This document shows, piece after piece, positions 25,657 through 35,607 of a DNA stretch of 64,000 bases (its first letter is position 1; each line of letters opens with the position of its first letter). The DNA comes from Flavitalea plasmicola. Lineage in GTDB: Bacteria; Bacteroidota; Bacteroidia; Chitinophagales; Chitinophagaceae. The DNA is taken from contig NZ_JAUOTO010000004.1 of NCBI RefSeq assembly GCF_030546645.1, positions 248,001-312,000 on the forward strand, given 5' to 3'. A program made the translations under genes and the position numbers. The notes under the pieces are model-generated. The model was not told the origin of the DNA and did not search any database. It worked only from the letters and a program-made list of their open reading frames with translations.

Positions 25657-28600
25657 ACCGAAATCCCAAACGTATGAAAACATTTTTTACTGTTTTTCTC
25701 TTAATGGTGACGGTAGGTCTCTCCGCCCAATCGTACAACAATGAATGGATCGATTTCAGTAAGACCTATTATAAGTTCAAGATAGCTTCCAACGGCCTTT
25801 ACCGGATCCCCCAGTCCGTGCTGGCAAGCGTGAACCTGCAAAATGTGCCGGCGGAACAATTCCAGCTATTCCGCAACGGACAGGAAGTGCCTGTCTATAC
25901 TTCCGTGGCCAGCGGTCCATTGGGCACCAATGATTATATCGAATTCTGGGGGAGGATGAATGACGGTGCGCCGGACCAGGTGCTGTACAGGAGCCCTACC
26001 TACCAACATACGCAGAAATGGAGCCTGGAAACGGATACGGCTGTCTATTTTCTGACGGTGAAGACCTCGGGCGCTCCTTTTCATTTTACCAATGCCACGA
26101 ACGATACTACGGGCACCCTGCTCACGGCGGAGCCTTATTTTTTTCATAAGGCGGGCACCTATTTCAAGCAAGGGGGGATCAACCCCGGCTTTGCGCAGGT
26201 GGTACAGCAATATATCTATTCTTCCTCGTATGACATCGGCGAATTCTGGGCGTCGAGCTTTATCAAGCCTGCAACGCCATTGACGGATGGCCAAAGCAAC
26301 CTTTATGCGTATACCGGGGGGCCGGATGCGACGCTGAGCTTTGGGATGACGGGTTGTGCGGACAATAGCCGATCTGTGCGGGTGACGCTTAACGGCACGA
26401 CGATGGTAGATACGACCATGGACAGCTTCTATGACATGATAACCACGAAGCCTGTATCGATCAGTCAGCTCAGCAGCAATTCCATCAGCGTACAATTTAT
26501 CAACAACTGCTCCAATTCGGAGGATAGGACGGTGGCTTCTTTTTATGAGCTGAACTATCCCCGTCAATTCAATTTCGGGGGGCAGCCCAATTTCTTTTTC
26601 GAGCTGCCGGCAAAGGGCGCGGGTTATTTCCTGAAGATAACGAACCTTGCTATGTCGGGTGGCAATACACCTGTATTATATGACCTTACGGAAGGCCAGC
26701 GTTATACGGCGATTGTCGGGCCTGGCAGCACCTTATCGTTCCTGCTGAGCGGGTCGGCCTATACACGGAGGCTGGTGCTTGTGAATGAAGATCCGGCCAC
26801 GGTGAAGACGGTGACGTCCCTAACCGCCAGGACCTTTACGAACTATGCCAGCACCAGCAACCAGGGTAATTACATGATCATCAGCAGCCCATTGCTGTAC
26901 ACCGGTTCCAGCGGGAATAACCCGGTCGTGGACTATAAGAACTACCGGAGCTCTCCTGCCGGGGGCAGCTTTAACGTGCATATTTATGACATTGACGAAC
27001 TGGTGGACCAGTTTGCTTTCGGCATCAAGAAGCACCCCCTGTCCGTACATAATTTTCTGCGGTATGCCCGGGCTACCTTTAGCGTCAAACCGGAGTTTGT
27101 GCTGCTGATGGGGCATGGCATGACCTATAATGACTACAATACTTACAGCGAGACGCTGAAGGATCCCCTGGCCGACAAGCTGAATATCATCCCCACTTTC
27201 GGTAACCCGGCCTCGGATAATAAGCTAAGCGCAAACAATGTACTGGATGGCGTACCCGAAACGCCGATCGGGAGGCTGTCCGTCGTAAATGGCGCCGAAA
27301 TAGAAGTTTATCTGAATAAGCTCAAACAGTATGAGCAGGTGCAGGCTACGGCACCCAACACGATCGACGGGCGGCTGTGGATGAAGAATGTGCTGCAGCT
27401 TACCGGGGTGAGCGAACCTTTCCTGGGGACGATCCTGTGTAATTATATGTCCGTATATAAAGGGCTCATTTCCGACAGCCTTTTTGGCGCCAAGGTATAT
27501 ACGTTGTGCGAAGGGAACAGCGGGACAGGCAACCAGCAATCAGCAGGGCTTATCGCGAACCTTTTCAGCGGCGGTTTCAGCATGCTGAACTATTTCGGCC
27601 ATTCCTCGAACACTGTACTTGGCTATAACCTGGACGATCCCAAGGATTATGACAATAATGGAAAATACCCGGTGTTCTTTATCAATGGTTGTGACGCGGG
27701 GGATTTCTTTGTATACAATAACCAGCGTCTTAACGGATCGATGACCTTGTCGGAGCTATATCTCCTTACGAAGGACAAGGGTTCCATCGCCTTCGTCGCC
27801 AGTACGCACTTTGGTATCGTTAATTACCTGAACCTCCTGTTGTATGGGTTATACCAATTAATAGATCAGCAGGATTACGGCAAGCCCCTGGGGATCATCC
27901 AGAAGGATGCATTGCAGCAGTTGGTGTCCACCGCTCCCGGCGATTACTTCGCCCTCCTCCATTCCGAAGAGATGACGACGCACGGGGATCCTTATCTCAG
28001 ACTGAACCAGGCCAGCATGCCCGATTATGACATTGAAGCTTCCCAGGTGGTGGTCAACCCCAGTTTTATTTCCATCAGCAATACTACTTTTAACCTGAAC
28101 GCCCGATTCTATAACCTGGGCAAGTCGGTGTCGGACTCCGTGGGCATAAAGGTGCAGCGTCAATTTCCCGATGGGACCACGACCGTGCTGATGAACAAGA
28201 AGATAAAAGGCCTTATCTATTCCGATTCCATCCAGCTTACGATCCCCATCAGCGGATCGAAGGACAAAGGCCTGAACAAAATAATCATCACCGTCAACCC
28301 GGATAATTCCATTCCGGAGGTGACGTATAGCAATAATTCCTATACCGCGGAGGTCTTTATTTACCAGGAAGGGATAACGCCGGTGTATCCTTACAACTAC
28401 GCTATTATCAATGACCCGAGATCCAAGCTGACCGCGTCTACGGCCAATCCCCTGGCGCCCCTGACGCAGTATGTAATGGAGATCGATACTACCCAGCTGT
28501 TTAATTCCGCCCTGAAAGTATCGAAATCCAATAGTTCCATCGGCGGTGTACTGGACTTCGATCCCGGGATCGTGTATATGGACAGTGTGGTATATTACTG

Positions 28601-30770
28601 GAGGGTGGCGCCTGTGCCGGCGAATCCGACCGACCAGTATAAATGGAGCATCGCTTCTTTCACCTATATTAACCCGGCAAAGAGCAGTCCCGGATTCAAT
28701 CAATCTCATTATTTCCAGCATCTGGGGTCTACGATCGACAGCATGCAGCTGGACGCGAGCCGGCAATGGAAATTCAACGCTACCACCAATAATTTATACC
28801 TGAGAAATGCCATGTATGGTTATTCGGGAGCTACCGCCGACCAGGAGTGGTCTGTGGCCGTGAACGAAAACCCGTATATCATGAGCGCCTGTCTGGGGCA
28901 CTCCCTTGCTTTCAATGTATTCGATCCTGTAACCATGCAGCCGTGGAAGAATGTGGACAATAACGGCAATAACCTTTACCTCAGTGGCAGTGCGGCTGCC
29001 AATTGCGGCTCAGGCAACAGAAGGAACTGGAATTTCGAGTTCTCCTATATGACTCCTACCAGCAGGAACCTGATCATGCGGTTCATGGATAGCATACCTG
29101 ACGGTTTTGTAGTAGCCATCCGCAGCTTTGACTATGATAAATACGCCCCCTATAATTCCTATTCCAGCACATGGAGATCGGATACGGCTTTGTTCGGGCA
29201 TGATAAATCATTGTACCATTCCTTGTTGAATGCGGGGTTTTTAGAAATAGACTCGATCAATAAGATCAGGGAATGGCTAATGGTTTACAAAAAGAACGAT
29301 AATACGCTGACTCCCCGGTATAAGTTTTCCGATAGCACCGAAAAGATCACCCTATCCGTGGATATCCCGGGCGTGCAGCACTCAGGAAACGTAGTTTCCC
29401 CCGTGTTCGGACCAGCCAAAAAATGGAGCTATCTGCATTGGCGGGGTCACGATCTAACCAACCCGGTGACGGATACGGTTGGCATAGAGGTAACGGGTAT
29501 CGATACGCTGGGCAATCACGTCGTGTTATACAATGTGCCCCGCGGAACGCAGGACCTGGATATCTCTACCATCGTCGAAGCGAAATTGTATCCCTATATC
29601 CAGCTGAAGCTAAATACATCAGACAGCATCAAGGCGAAGCCTTACCAATTGGACTACTGGCGGCTGAACTATACCCCAGTGCCCGAGGGAGCGCTTGCGC
29701 CAAATGTTTTCCTTAAGTCGACGGATACCGTTCAGCTGGGCCAGCCCCTAATTTTTTCCATCGCCTTTAAGAATGTCAGTCCGTATGCATTCGACAGTAT
29801 GCGCATCAAGATGTTTATCCTGGACAAGAGCAATGTGTCGCATCCGATCCAGCTTCCCAGGAGGAAACCGCTTATCAGCGGCGATACGCTGACACTGAGC
29901 TATACCATCGACACGAAGGCATACCCGGGCGCCAACAGGTTGTATATAAACTTTAACCCGGATAATGACCAGCCTGAGCAGTACCTTTTCAATAACTTCC
30001 TTTACAAGGATTTCTACGTAGTGGGGGATAACAGAAATCCTTTTCTGGATGTTACATTTGACAATGTACACATTCTCAATGATGACATCGTATCGGCAAA
30101 GCCTCATATACAGGTGAAGCTCAAGAGCCCGTCCCAATATAATTTGCTGACGGACACATCCCTGATCAAGGTGCAGCTGAAGTTCCCGGATGGTTCGATA
30201 CGAACTTATCATTTCAATTCGGATACCGTGAAGTTCACTCCGGCGTCCAGCTCTTCGAACAATGAGGCTACCGTGGACTTTATGCCACAGTTCCTCACGC
30301 AGTACAATGCCAGCGGGGATGATTATGAGCTGATCGTTACCGGGAAGGATGAGCTGGGCAACACGGCCGGGACCGCGCCCTACAGGGTCAGCTTTAAGAT
30401 CATCACCAAGCCGATGATCTCGAATATGTTGAATTATCCTAATCCTTTCACTACTTCGACGGCTTTTGTCTTCACTATCACCGGCAGTGATGTACCCCAG
30501 AATATCAAGATCCAGATATTGACCATTACGGGAAAGATCGTAAGGGAGATCACCAAGGATGAGCTGGGCCCGCTGCATGTAGGACGGAACATTACTGAAT
30601 TTAAATGGAATGGCACCGATGCGTATGGTCAAAGATTGGCCAATGGAGTATATCTTTACCATGTGGTGACGAACCTGAACGGAAAATCGCTGGATAAATA
30701 CAAGGCGGCCGGAGACAACACAGATAAATTCTTCAATAATGGCTACGGTAAAATGTATCTCATGAGATAG
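25653..30770 (+). CDS. porU: Long C25 (gingipain-type) cysteine peptidase, PorU-like type IX sortase candidate
   Basis: A 1705-residue exported protein; a signal peptide ends at LSAQ (about residue 26). The C25 peptidase domain spans roughly 400-800 (YDIDELVDQFAFGIKKHPLS) with catalytic His650 in YFGHSS and Cys680 in NGCDAG, a spacing usual for C25. After it come long Ig/CARDB-like segments (NLGKSVSDSVGIKVQRQFPD; VSPYAFDSMRIKMFIL), then a C-terminal sorting-type domain (LNYPNPFTTSTAFVFTI, GQRLANGVYLYHV). PorU removes sorting domains and attaches cargo to surface lipopolysaccharide. Length is above that of classic PorU, so it is either a long-form PorU or a PorU paralogue. Start overlaps the porV stop. 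Confidence 0.78.
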   Translation: MNRNPKRMKTFFTVFLLMVTVGLSAQSYNNEWIDFSKTYYKFKIASNGLYRIPQSVLASVNLQNVPAEQFQLFRNGQEVPVYTSVASGPLGTNDYIEFWGRMNDGAPDQVLYRSPTYQHTQKWSLETDTAVYFLTVKTSGAPFHFTNATNDTTGTLLTAEPYFFHKAGTYFKQGGINPGFAQVVQQYIYSSSYDIGEFWASSFIKPATPLTDGQSNLYAYTGGPDATLSFGMTGCADNSRSVRVTLNGTTMVDTTMDSFYDMITTKPVSISQLSSNSISVQFINNCSNSEDRTVASFYELNYPRQFNFGGQPNFFFELPAKGAGYFLKITNLAMSGGNTPVLYDLTEGQRYTAIVGPGSTLSFLLSGSAYTRRLVLVNEDPATVKTVTSLTARTFTNYASTSNQGNYMIISSPLLYTGSSGNNPVVDYKNYRSSPAGGSFNVHIYDIDELVDQFAFGIKKHPLSVHNFLRYARATFSVKPEFVLLMGHGMTYNDYNTYSETLKDPLADKLNIIPTFGNPASDNKLSANNVLDGVPETPIGRLSVVNGAEIEVYLNKLKQYEQVQATAPNTIDGRLWMKNVLQLTGVSEPFLGTILCNYMSVYKGLISDSLFGAKVYTLCEGNSGTGNQQSAGLIANLFSGGFSMLNYFGHSSNTVLGYNLDDPKDYDNNGKYPVFFINGCDAGDFFVYNNQRLNGSMTLSELYLLTKDKGSIAFVASTHFGIVNYLNLLLYGLYQLIDQQDYGKPLGIIQKDALQQLVSTAPGDYFALLHSEEMTTHGDPYLRLNQASMPDYDIEASQVVVNPSFISISNTTFNLNARFYNLGKSVSDSVGIKVQRQFPDGTTTVLMNKKIKGLIYSDSIQLTIPISGSKDKGLNKIIITVNPDNSIPEVTYSNNSYTAEVFIYQEGITPVYPYNYAIINDPRSKLTASTANPLAPLTQYVMEIDTTQLFNSALKVSKSNSSIGGVLDFDPGIVYMDSVVYYWRVAPVPANPTDQYKWSIASFTYINPAKSSPGFNQSHYFQHLGSTIDSMQLDASRQWKFNATTNNLYLRNAMYGYSGATADQEWSVAVNENPYIMSACLGHSLAFNVFDPVTMQPWKNVDNNGNNLYLSGSAAANCGSGNRRNWNFEFSYMTPTSRNLIMRFMDSIPDGFVVAIRSFDYDKYAPYNSYSSTWRSDTALFGHDKSLYHSLLNAGFLEIDSINKIREWLMVYKKNDNTLTPRYKFSDSTEKITLSVDIPGVQHSGNVVSPVFGPAKKWSYLHWRGHDLTNPVTDTVGIEVTGIDTLGNHVVLYNVPRGTQDLDISTIVEAKLYPYIQLKLNTSDSIKAKPYQLDYWRLNYTPVPEGALAPNVFLKSTDTVQLGQPLIFSIAFKNVSPYAFDSMRIKMFILDKSNVSHPIQLPRRKPLISGDTLTLSYTIDTKAYPGANRLYINFNPDNDQPEQYLFNNFLYKDFYVVGDNRNPFLDVTFDNVHILNDDIVSAKPHIQVKLKSPSQYNLLTDTSLIKVQLKFPDGSIRTYHFNSDTVKFTPASSSSNNEATVDFMPQFLTQYNASGDDYELIVTGKDELGNTAGTAPYRVSFKIITKPMISNMLNYPNPFTTSTAFVFTITGSDVPQNIKIQILTITGKIVREITKDELGPLHVGRNITEFKWNGTDAYGQRLANGVYLYHVVTNLNGKSLDKYKAAGDNTDKFFNNGYGKMYLMR

Positions 30771-30779
30771 GATAAAACT

Positions 30780-32297
30780 ATGCTGGATAAACTATCAAGG
30801 CCACTTTCCAAGAACTGGCAGGTCCTATTGTTCTTCTCGCTGGCTGGATTGTTGCTATATCTGCCGGTGTTGGGAAATGTGTTCTTAACGGATGATTATG
30901 CAGCATTGTACCGGGTATCAGTCAGAAAAGAGATCCTGCATAAGGGTTTTTTCCGGCCATTGATCGATGTAACCTTCTGGTTTAATTATCTTTTCTCCGG
31001 CCTGCATCCCCGCGGCTACTATCTATTCAACCTGGCCTTGCATGTGGCGACGAGCTATATGGTATTCAAGGTGGCATTGGATATGCGTTTTTTTTCAGAC
31101 GAGCGTCGCGAAGCACTCGCGTGGACAGCCGGCTGGCTCTTCCTGTTCTACCCTTTCCATAATGAGAGCATTGTCTGGCTTTCCGGGCGACTTTCTTCCA
31201 TAGCGGCGCTGTGCGCTTTGGTGGCTATCCACTACAGTTACAGGAGCCGCCCTCCCTGGAATTGGATCCTGCCTGGTCTGGCCATGCTGACCGGGCTGCT
31301 GGCTTATGAATCGATCGTCATGCTGCCGCTGATGATCTTCCTGCTGACCTGGCAGAAACGGGGAGAAAGGCGTGCCTTCTTAAGAACCGTCTATGGCTGG
31401 GTGGGAGTGGTCGTATTGTATCTGCTCATCAGGTATTTTAGTGTTGGCACGCTGTTGTCCCGGCATAAAAGCGAGGCTATTGTTACCGGGGGGTGGCATG
31501 CGGGCGTTGTACGATTGATCAAGTCGGCGGGGAGATGCTTTCTGCCTCCCATAGAAGCGACCGGGATCTCGATCATTGCCTTTTTGATCGTCTGCATCGC
31601 GGTGGCAGCCGTCCATATTTTGCTCTGGCGGCGGCGGAGAACGGACGAGCCATTCCTGCACCAGTATGTACGGACAGGCGGCGTATTGGCGCTGTCGATG
31701 GTCCCCCTGGTGTCATTTGGCGTCAGCACCAGGACGTCCGAAGGCGACAGGCTATTATATTTTCCATCCTGTTTTCTATGCATCATGGTAAGCGCCTTGT
31801 TGTTTGTATTTGTAAGGGAGCAGCGGCGGCGATTGCTCTTGACGGGCGTCATGATCGCCGGGAGCATTTTTTTTCTGGAGCGTAACAACCAATTGTGGGT
31901 AACGGCATCAAAGGCATCGTCGTCGGTGACGGAAGTGATAAAGGGGGCAGGAGGCAGGAATGTCATCCTGATCAATATGCCGGATGAAATGGAAGGGGTG
32001 CCCGTGTTTAGAAATAATTTTGCCAACTACCTGATGGTGAATAAGGCCGACACCGGCAAGGTGTATGTGAACAATTACCTGCTGAGGCTGGATTATTTAC
32101 CTGTGAAGGGCAATATCCCCGTAACGGAAAAAGCGGAAGGATCGTTTATTTATCCCTGCACCCTGATCAGATCAGACAGCGGAGGGCATTATATCGTTGA
32201 GAACCTGCGAAATGGCGCTAAAAAGGTATTTTCCGGCGACAGCACGGTGGTCTGCTACTGGGATAAATCACAATTGAAAAGCTTAATTTTGAAGTAA
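30780..32297 (+). CDS. Polytopic GT-C-type membrane glycosyltransferase candidate
   Basis: A 505-residue membrane protein with about ten hydrophobic segments in the first 360 residues and a soluble C-terminal part of about 140. The first extracytoplasmic loop has LTDDY (Asp38-Asp39), the acidic pair typical of GT-C enzymes that use polyprenyl-linked sugars, and VTFWFNYLFSGLHPRGYYLF resembles such proteins. Family assignment is approximate; the sugar and acceptor are unknown. It lies nine bases after the C25 gene and 33 bases before the radical SAM gene, so the three are probably one operon, hinting at surface glycan work linked to type IX secretion. Confidence 0.65.
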   Translation: MLDKLSRPLSKNWQVLLFFSLAGLLLYLPVLGNVFLTDDYAALYRVSVRKEILHKGFFRPLIDVTFWFNYLFSGLHPRGYYLFNLALHVATSYMVFKVALDMRFFSDERREALAWTAGWLFLFYPFHNESIVWLSGRLSSIAALCALVAIHYSYRSRPPWNWILPGLAMLTGLLAYESIVMLPLMIFLLTWQKRGERRAFLRTVYGWVGVVVLYLLIRYFSVGTLLSRHKSEAIVTGGWHAGVVRLIKSAGRCFLPPIEATGISIIAFLIVCIAVAAVHILLWRRRRTDEPFLHQYVRTGGVLALSMVPLVSFGVSTRTSEGDRLLYFPSCFLCIMVSALLFVFVREQRRRLLLTGVMIAGSIFFLERNNQLWVTASKASSSVTEVIKGAGGRNVILINMPDEMEGVPVFRNNFANYLMVNKADTGKVYVNNYLLRLDYLPVKGNIPVTEKAEGSFIYPCTLIRSDSGGHYIVENLRNGAKKVFSGDSTVVCYWDKSQLKSLILK

Positions 32298-32330
32298 GTG
32301 GTACTGGCCCCATGCCAGTAAAAACACATT

Positions 32331-33506
32331 ATGTTCCAATTATCGGATTATGCGGGAAGAGGGTACAATTTGATCCATAACCGGCTGTTCCCCGGGCGGA
32401 AAAGGCTTTCATCCCTGATGATCTATGCTACGGACCTGTGTGATTCGGGCTGCAAGCATTGCCTGATATGGGCAAAACGGCCTGTCAAATATCTTCCATT
32501 TGATGTGATAGTAAAGCTCATGCGCAGCAAGTGCGTGCATGCTTCCACGATGGTGGGGCTGGAAGGAGGGGAGTTCCTGCTGCATCCCGAGGCGGACCGC
32601 ATACTGGAATGGTTTTCCAGGCATCACAGGAATTATGATCTTTTTTCGAATTGCCTGAGACCTGAGAAACTGATAGAGGCCGTGAAGAAATACAAGCCTC
32701 ACCGGCTGTATATTTCACTGGATGGCGACCAGGATACCTACCTGCATATGCGGGGCAAGGATGGGTACGAAAAGGTGCTGCAGGTCATAAGAGAGGTGAA
32801 GGACATCGTACCTGTGTTCGTCATGTTCACGCTGTCGCCTTACAATGATTTCGGGGACCTGAAGCATGTAGCTGCCATTTGCAGGGAGCACAAGGTTTTC
32901 CTCAGGGTGGGCATATACAATAACATCCCTTTCTTCGATACGATCGAGGACGCGGGGCAGCTGGCGTTCGGGCAATTGAAGAACAGCGAGGTGCTGACCT
33001 ATACCAAAGCGAAGGAGATGCAGGACCGCAAGCGTTCCGGTGAGGCCGCGGAAGAGGTGGCAGGAGGGAAAGCGACAGTGGGGAGGGGTGATTACGCAAG
33101 CCTTATTCCGGAGGAGATCAGGGAGTACAGCGAGAACTATGACTATATCAGGCTTTACGAGCAATGGTCTACGAAGAAGATCCGGCTGGGGTGCAACAGC
33201 ATCCTGGATAGCCTGATCGTGCTGCCCGACGGGGATGTTCCTTTATGCCAGCATCTCAGCAACCGGCTGGGGAATATTTATGAGATAAGCCTGGATGAGG
33301 CGTTCAATTCTCCGGCAAGCAATAAAACGCAGCACCATTATTCGGCCAACTGTAACCAGTGCTGGGTGAGCTATCACCGCAAGTATGATATCATTCTTTA
33401 CCGGACCTTTGAAAAATATTTCGGTAGATGGGCCGCGTCGAAAATGCTGGGCTATTACAAGTGGGATGAGGACGAGACGCTTTCCTACAAGGATGTGGTA
33501 GGGTGA
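32331..33506 (+). CDS. Radical SAM protein with SPASM-like C-terminus
   Basis: A 391-residue radical S-adenosylmethionine enzyme. The [4Fe-4S]-binding motif is CxxxCxxC at 37-44 (LCDSGCKHCLIW), followed by LEGGEFLLHPE (GGE motif) and a barrel with YISLDGDQDTYLHMRGKDGY. A cysteine-rich C-terminal region (RLGCNSILDSLIVLPDGDVP, PLCQHL, NCNQCW) suggests a SPASM/Twitch-type auxiliary cluster, as found in enzymes that modify peptides, proteins or sugars. The substrate is unknown; no small peptide precursor is evident next to it. It ends six bases before the convergent oxidoreductase gene. Confidence 0.85.
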   Translation: MFQLSDYAGRGYNLIHNRLFPGRKRLSSLMIYATDLCDSGCKHCLIWAKRPVKYLPFDVIVKLMRSKCVHASTMVGLEGGEFLLHPEADRILEWFSRHHRNYDLFSNCLRPEKLIEAVKKYKPHRLYISLDGDQDTYLHMRGKDGYEKVLQVIREVKDIVPVFVMFTLSPYNDFGDLKHVAAICREHKVFLRVGIYNNIPFFDTIEDAGQLAFGQLKNSEVLTYTKAKEMQDRKRSGEAAEEVAGGKATVGRGDYASLIPEEIREYSENYDYIRLYEQWSTKKIRLGCNSILDSLIVLPDGDVPLCQHLSNRLGNIYEISLDEAFNSPASNKTQHHYSANCNQCWVSYHRKYDIILYRTFEKYFGRWAASKMLGYYKWDEDETLSYKDVVG

Positions 33507-33512
33507 GGGAAG

Positions 33513-34595
33513 TCATCCTGCCCTGAGCGTCTCCATCGTCTGGTAGACATTTACCAGGGAGGGCAGATCGTTCTTCGGCTGGCTGGCCGCGTGACCATTT
33601 CCCTCCACCAGAGAGACAAAGGTGCTGACCTCATCATAAAATCCCTGTGTCACGAGTGTATTCAGGTCCATGGCTGGCGTCATAGTGGGGCCGGCCGAGT
33701 AATACTCCTTTGTAATGGCGGGTTGACGGAGCAATCTTTCTGAAGGAATGTTCAGCAGCCGGCGGGGCAAAGGCTTTTCCGTGACGTTGCCCGGGTATTG
33801 TATGAGGAGGGCGCCCTTTTTTGTATTGACGGATATGCTTTCGAAGGCGGGATTCCAGGAATAATGCGTGGAAAGCTGTAACAGGCCTGATGTGCCGCCG
33901 GCGTGCGTCACATGCATTTGGATCGTAATGCCTGTCTGGTCCTTTTGATTGGAAAACGAACTGATCGTATAGTCACCGAAGAGGAAGCGGCAATAATCCA
34001 GGGGGTGGATGAACAATTCTGTAAAAGGATCGCCCTGGGGGTAGGGGCCTGTATGAAACTGATAGATATATCCTGCCGCCCCGCGGCTTTTTCCCTGTGC
34101 ATACCTGTTGCCGGGCCAGTGTCTGCGCTGCAGGCCCACTTTACATATGACGTCCGTATTCAGCCGGATGAGCTCCTGCAGCTGGGAAAGGTCTGAACAA
34201 GGAGGCTTGTCAATGAAGACGTTCTTTCCCGCCTTCAACAAGCTGGCGAGCAACCCATAGTGCGCTGCCGGCGATGCGCAGACGAATACCCCGCTGACAT
34301 CCTGGTCGTTAAGGATATCTTCGATCCGATGGGTGAAAGTGCAGCCTGGAAAAAGGGGGGACATCCTGCTGCTCCAATCCGAGGATTTGGTACAAATGTA
34401 TTTCAGGGAAATATTAAAATGCCTTAGAAGCGGGTAGAAGTTCGATAAGCTATGGGTCCCAACGCCAATGAAGGCATATTTTTTTTGCGAGCCGAAGAGC
34501 GGGGATCGAAAGAATTTCTCTTTTCGAAGCTCGTTATATTTTTTGAGAAGCGCCGGGAGCATGAAGGATGTTTGTTTGTCCCACAAGTTCAGCAA
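33513..34595 (-). CDS. Gfo/Idh/MocA-family NAD(P)-dependent oxidoreductase
   Basis: A 360-residue oxidoreductase: N-terminal Rossmann fold (KKYAFIGVGTHSLSNFYPLL; VFVCASPAAHYGLLASLLKA), the active-site motif VFIDKPP (EKP type), and the alpha/beta C-terminal domain with FIHPLDYCRFLFGD holding the expected His and Asp. Such enzymes act on sugars, often nucleotide-activated. The first ATG overlaps the GT2 gene by 62 bases; the next ATG at 34562 still leaves a 29-base overlap, so either start is possible. It ends the ribE-GT2-oxidoreductase run on the minus strand and likely makes or alters a sugar for a surface glycan. Confidence 0.85.
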   Translation of the reverse strand: MLNLWDKQTSFMLPALLKKYNELRKEKFFRSPLFGSQKKYAFIGVGTHSLSNFYPLLRHFNISLKYICTKSSDWSSRMSPLFPGCTFTHRIEDILNDQDVSGVFVCASPAAHYGLLASLLKAGKNVFIDKPPCSDLSQLQELIRLNTDVICKVGLQRRHWPGNRYAQGKSRGAAGYIYQFHTGPYPQGDPFTELFIHPLDYCRFLFGDYTISSFSNQKDQTGITIQMHVTHAGGTSGLLQLSTHYSWNPAFESISVNTKKGALLIQYPGNVTEKPLPRRLLNIPSERLLRQPAITKEYYSAGPTMTPAMDLNTLVTQGFYDEVSTFVSLVEGNGHAASQPKNDLPSLVNVYQTMETLRAG

Positions 34596-35607
34596 ATTTT
34601 CTTTTATTTTTCAGAAAATAAGGGAAGAGGATCGTGCCTTTGTAGATGCAACTTTTCTTTTTCCATCCTTTTGGCTGCTGGTTTTTTTTATCCCTGTAAA
34701 ATATCAGCCATTTAAAATAGGAGAAGGCGGCTTTTGCCATGGCCTTGCTGATGCCGGGGTCGTTGTGAAACAGGAAATAAAAGTATCCAAAAAAGTCTGT
34801 TACCAGGCGAATGCTGACCAGGGCAGCTGCGTGGAGAAAGGGGAGGTTCCTGGAGAGCAGGATATAATTGTTCCGGAAAGTGAGAAATGTCTTGAGATAG
34901 TTCTCCCATGAAAGGGAGCCTCCGCCTATGTGGTATACGACGGACTGCGGGCATGCATAAATGGAATAGCCGATGTTGCGGACGCGCCAGCAAAGGTCAA
35001 TATCTTCCTGGTGCATGTAATAATAATCATAGAATCCGCCCACTTTGCGGAACAGTGCCGCGCTGAAGCACATACAGGCGCCTGTGGCCCAGAAGATCTC
35101 CTCAGTGGCATCATATTGTCCGTGGTCCTCTTCGATGGTGGTCAGCACCCTGCCTCTTGCGAACGGGAAGCCCAGCCTGTCTATCCAGCCGCCGCAGGCG
35201 CCTGCATATTCAAACATCGACCTGTTGTCGAGGGACAGGAGCTTTGGCTGGCAAATACCAATGTGCGGGTTGTTTTCCAGCAATGCGATGAGGGGTTCGA
35301 TAAAGCCGGGTGTGACCTGTATGTCCGAGTTGACGAGAAAGTAGTAGTCCGTATCTATTTGCCCGAGGCCGAAATTGTAGCCGCTGGCATATCCCAGGTT
35401 GTCCTTCATGGGCAGCACGTGAACGGAAGGAAATTCCTGCCGCAGCATTTGCAGGGAGTCGTCTTTCGAATCGTTGTCTATGACGTATATATGTTTGTTG
35501 GCATAAGTAGCGTTCAGCAATGACGGCAGGAACCTTTTGAGGTAATGAGACGTGTTCCAGTTTAAGATCACCAGTGCTACAGATGGGGCGGCATTCATAT
35601 GGATCAT
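34534..35607 (-). CDS. GT2-family glycosyltransferase (rhamnosyl/galactofuranosyl-transferase-like)
   Basis: A 357-residue glycosyltransferase of family 2. The GT-A fold shows VALVILNWNTSHYLKRFLPS at the start, VIDNDSKDDSL, NLGYASGYNFG, the metal-binding NSD motif (93-95), ATGACMCFSAALFRKVGGF and the acidic EDIDLCWRVRNIGY. The C-terminal 80 residues are basic and partly hydrophobic, suited to membrane association. It starts with an ATGA overlap on the ribE stop, so it is translationally coupled to ribE although the functions are unrelated. The sugar donor cannot be told; a role in O-antigen or other surface glycan is inferred. Confidence 0.9.
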   Translation of the reverse strand: MIHMNAAPSVALVILNWNTSHYLKRFLPSLLNATYANKHIYVIDNDSKDDSLQMLRQEFPSVHVLPMKDNLGYASGYNFGLGQIDTDYYFLVNSDIQVTPGFIEPLIALLENNPHIGICQPKLLSLDNRSMFEYAGACGGWIDRLGFPFARGRVLTTIEEDHGQYDATEEIFWATGACMCFSAALFRKVGGFYDYYYMHQEDIDLCWRVRNIGYSIYACPQSVVYHIGGGSLSWENYLKTFLTFRNNYILLSRNLPFLHAAALVSIRLVTDFFGYFYFLFHNDPGISKAMAKAAFSYFKWLIFYRDKKNQQPKGWKKKSCIYKGTILFPYFLKNKRKFAELVGQTNILHAPGASQKI

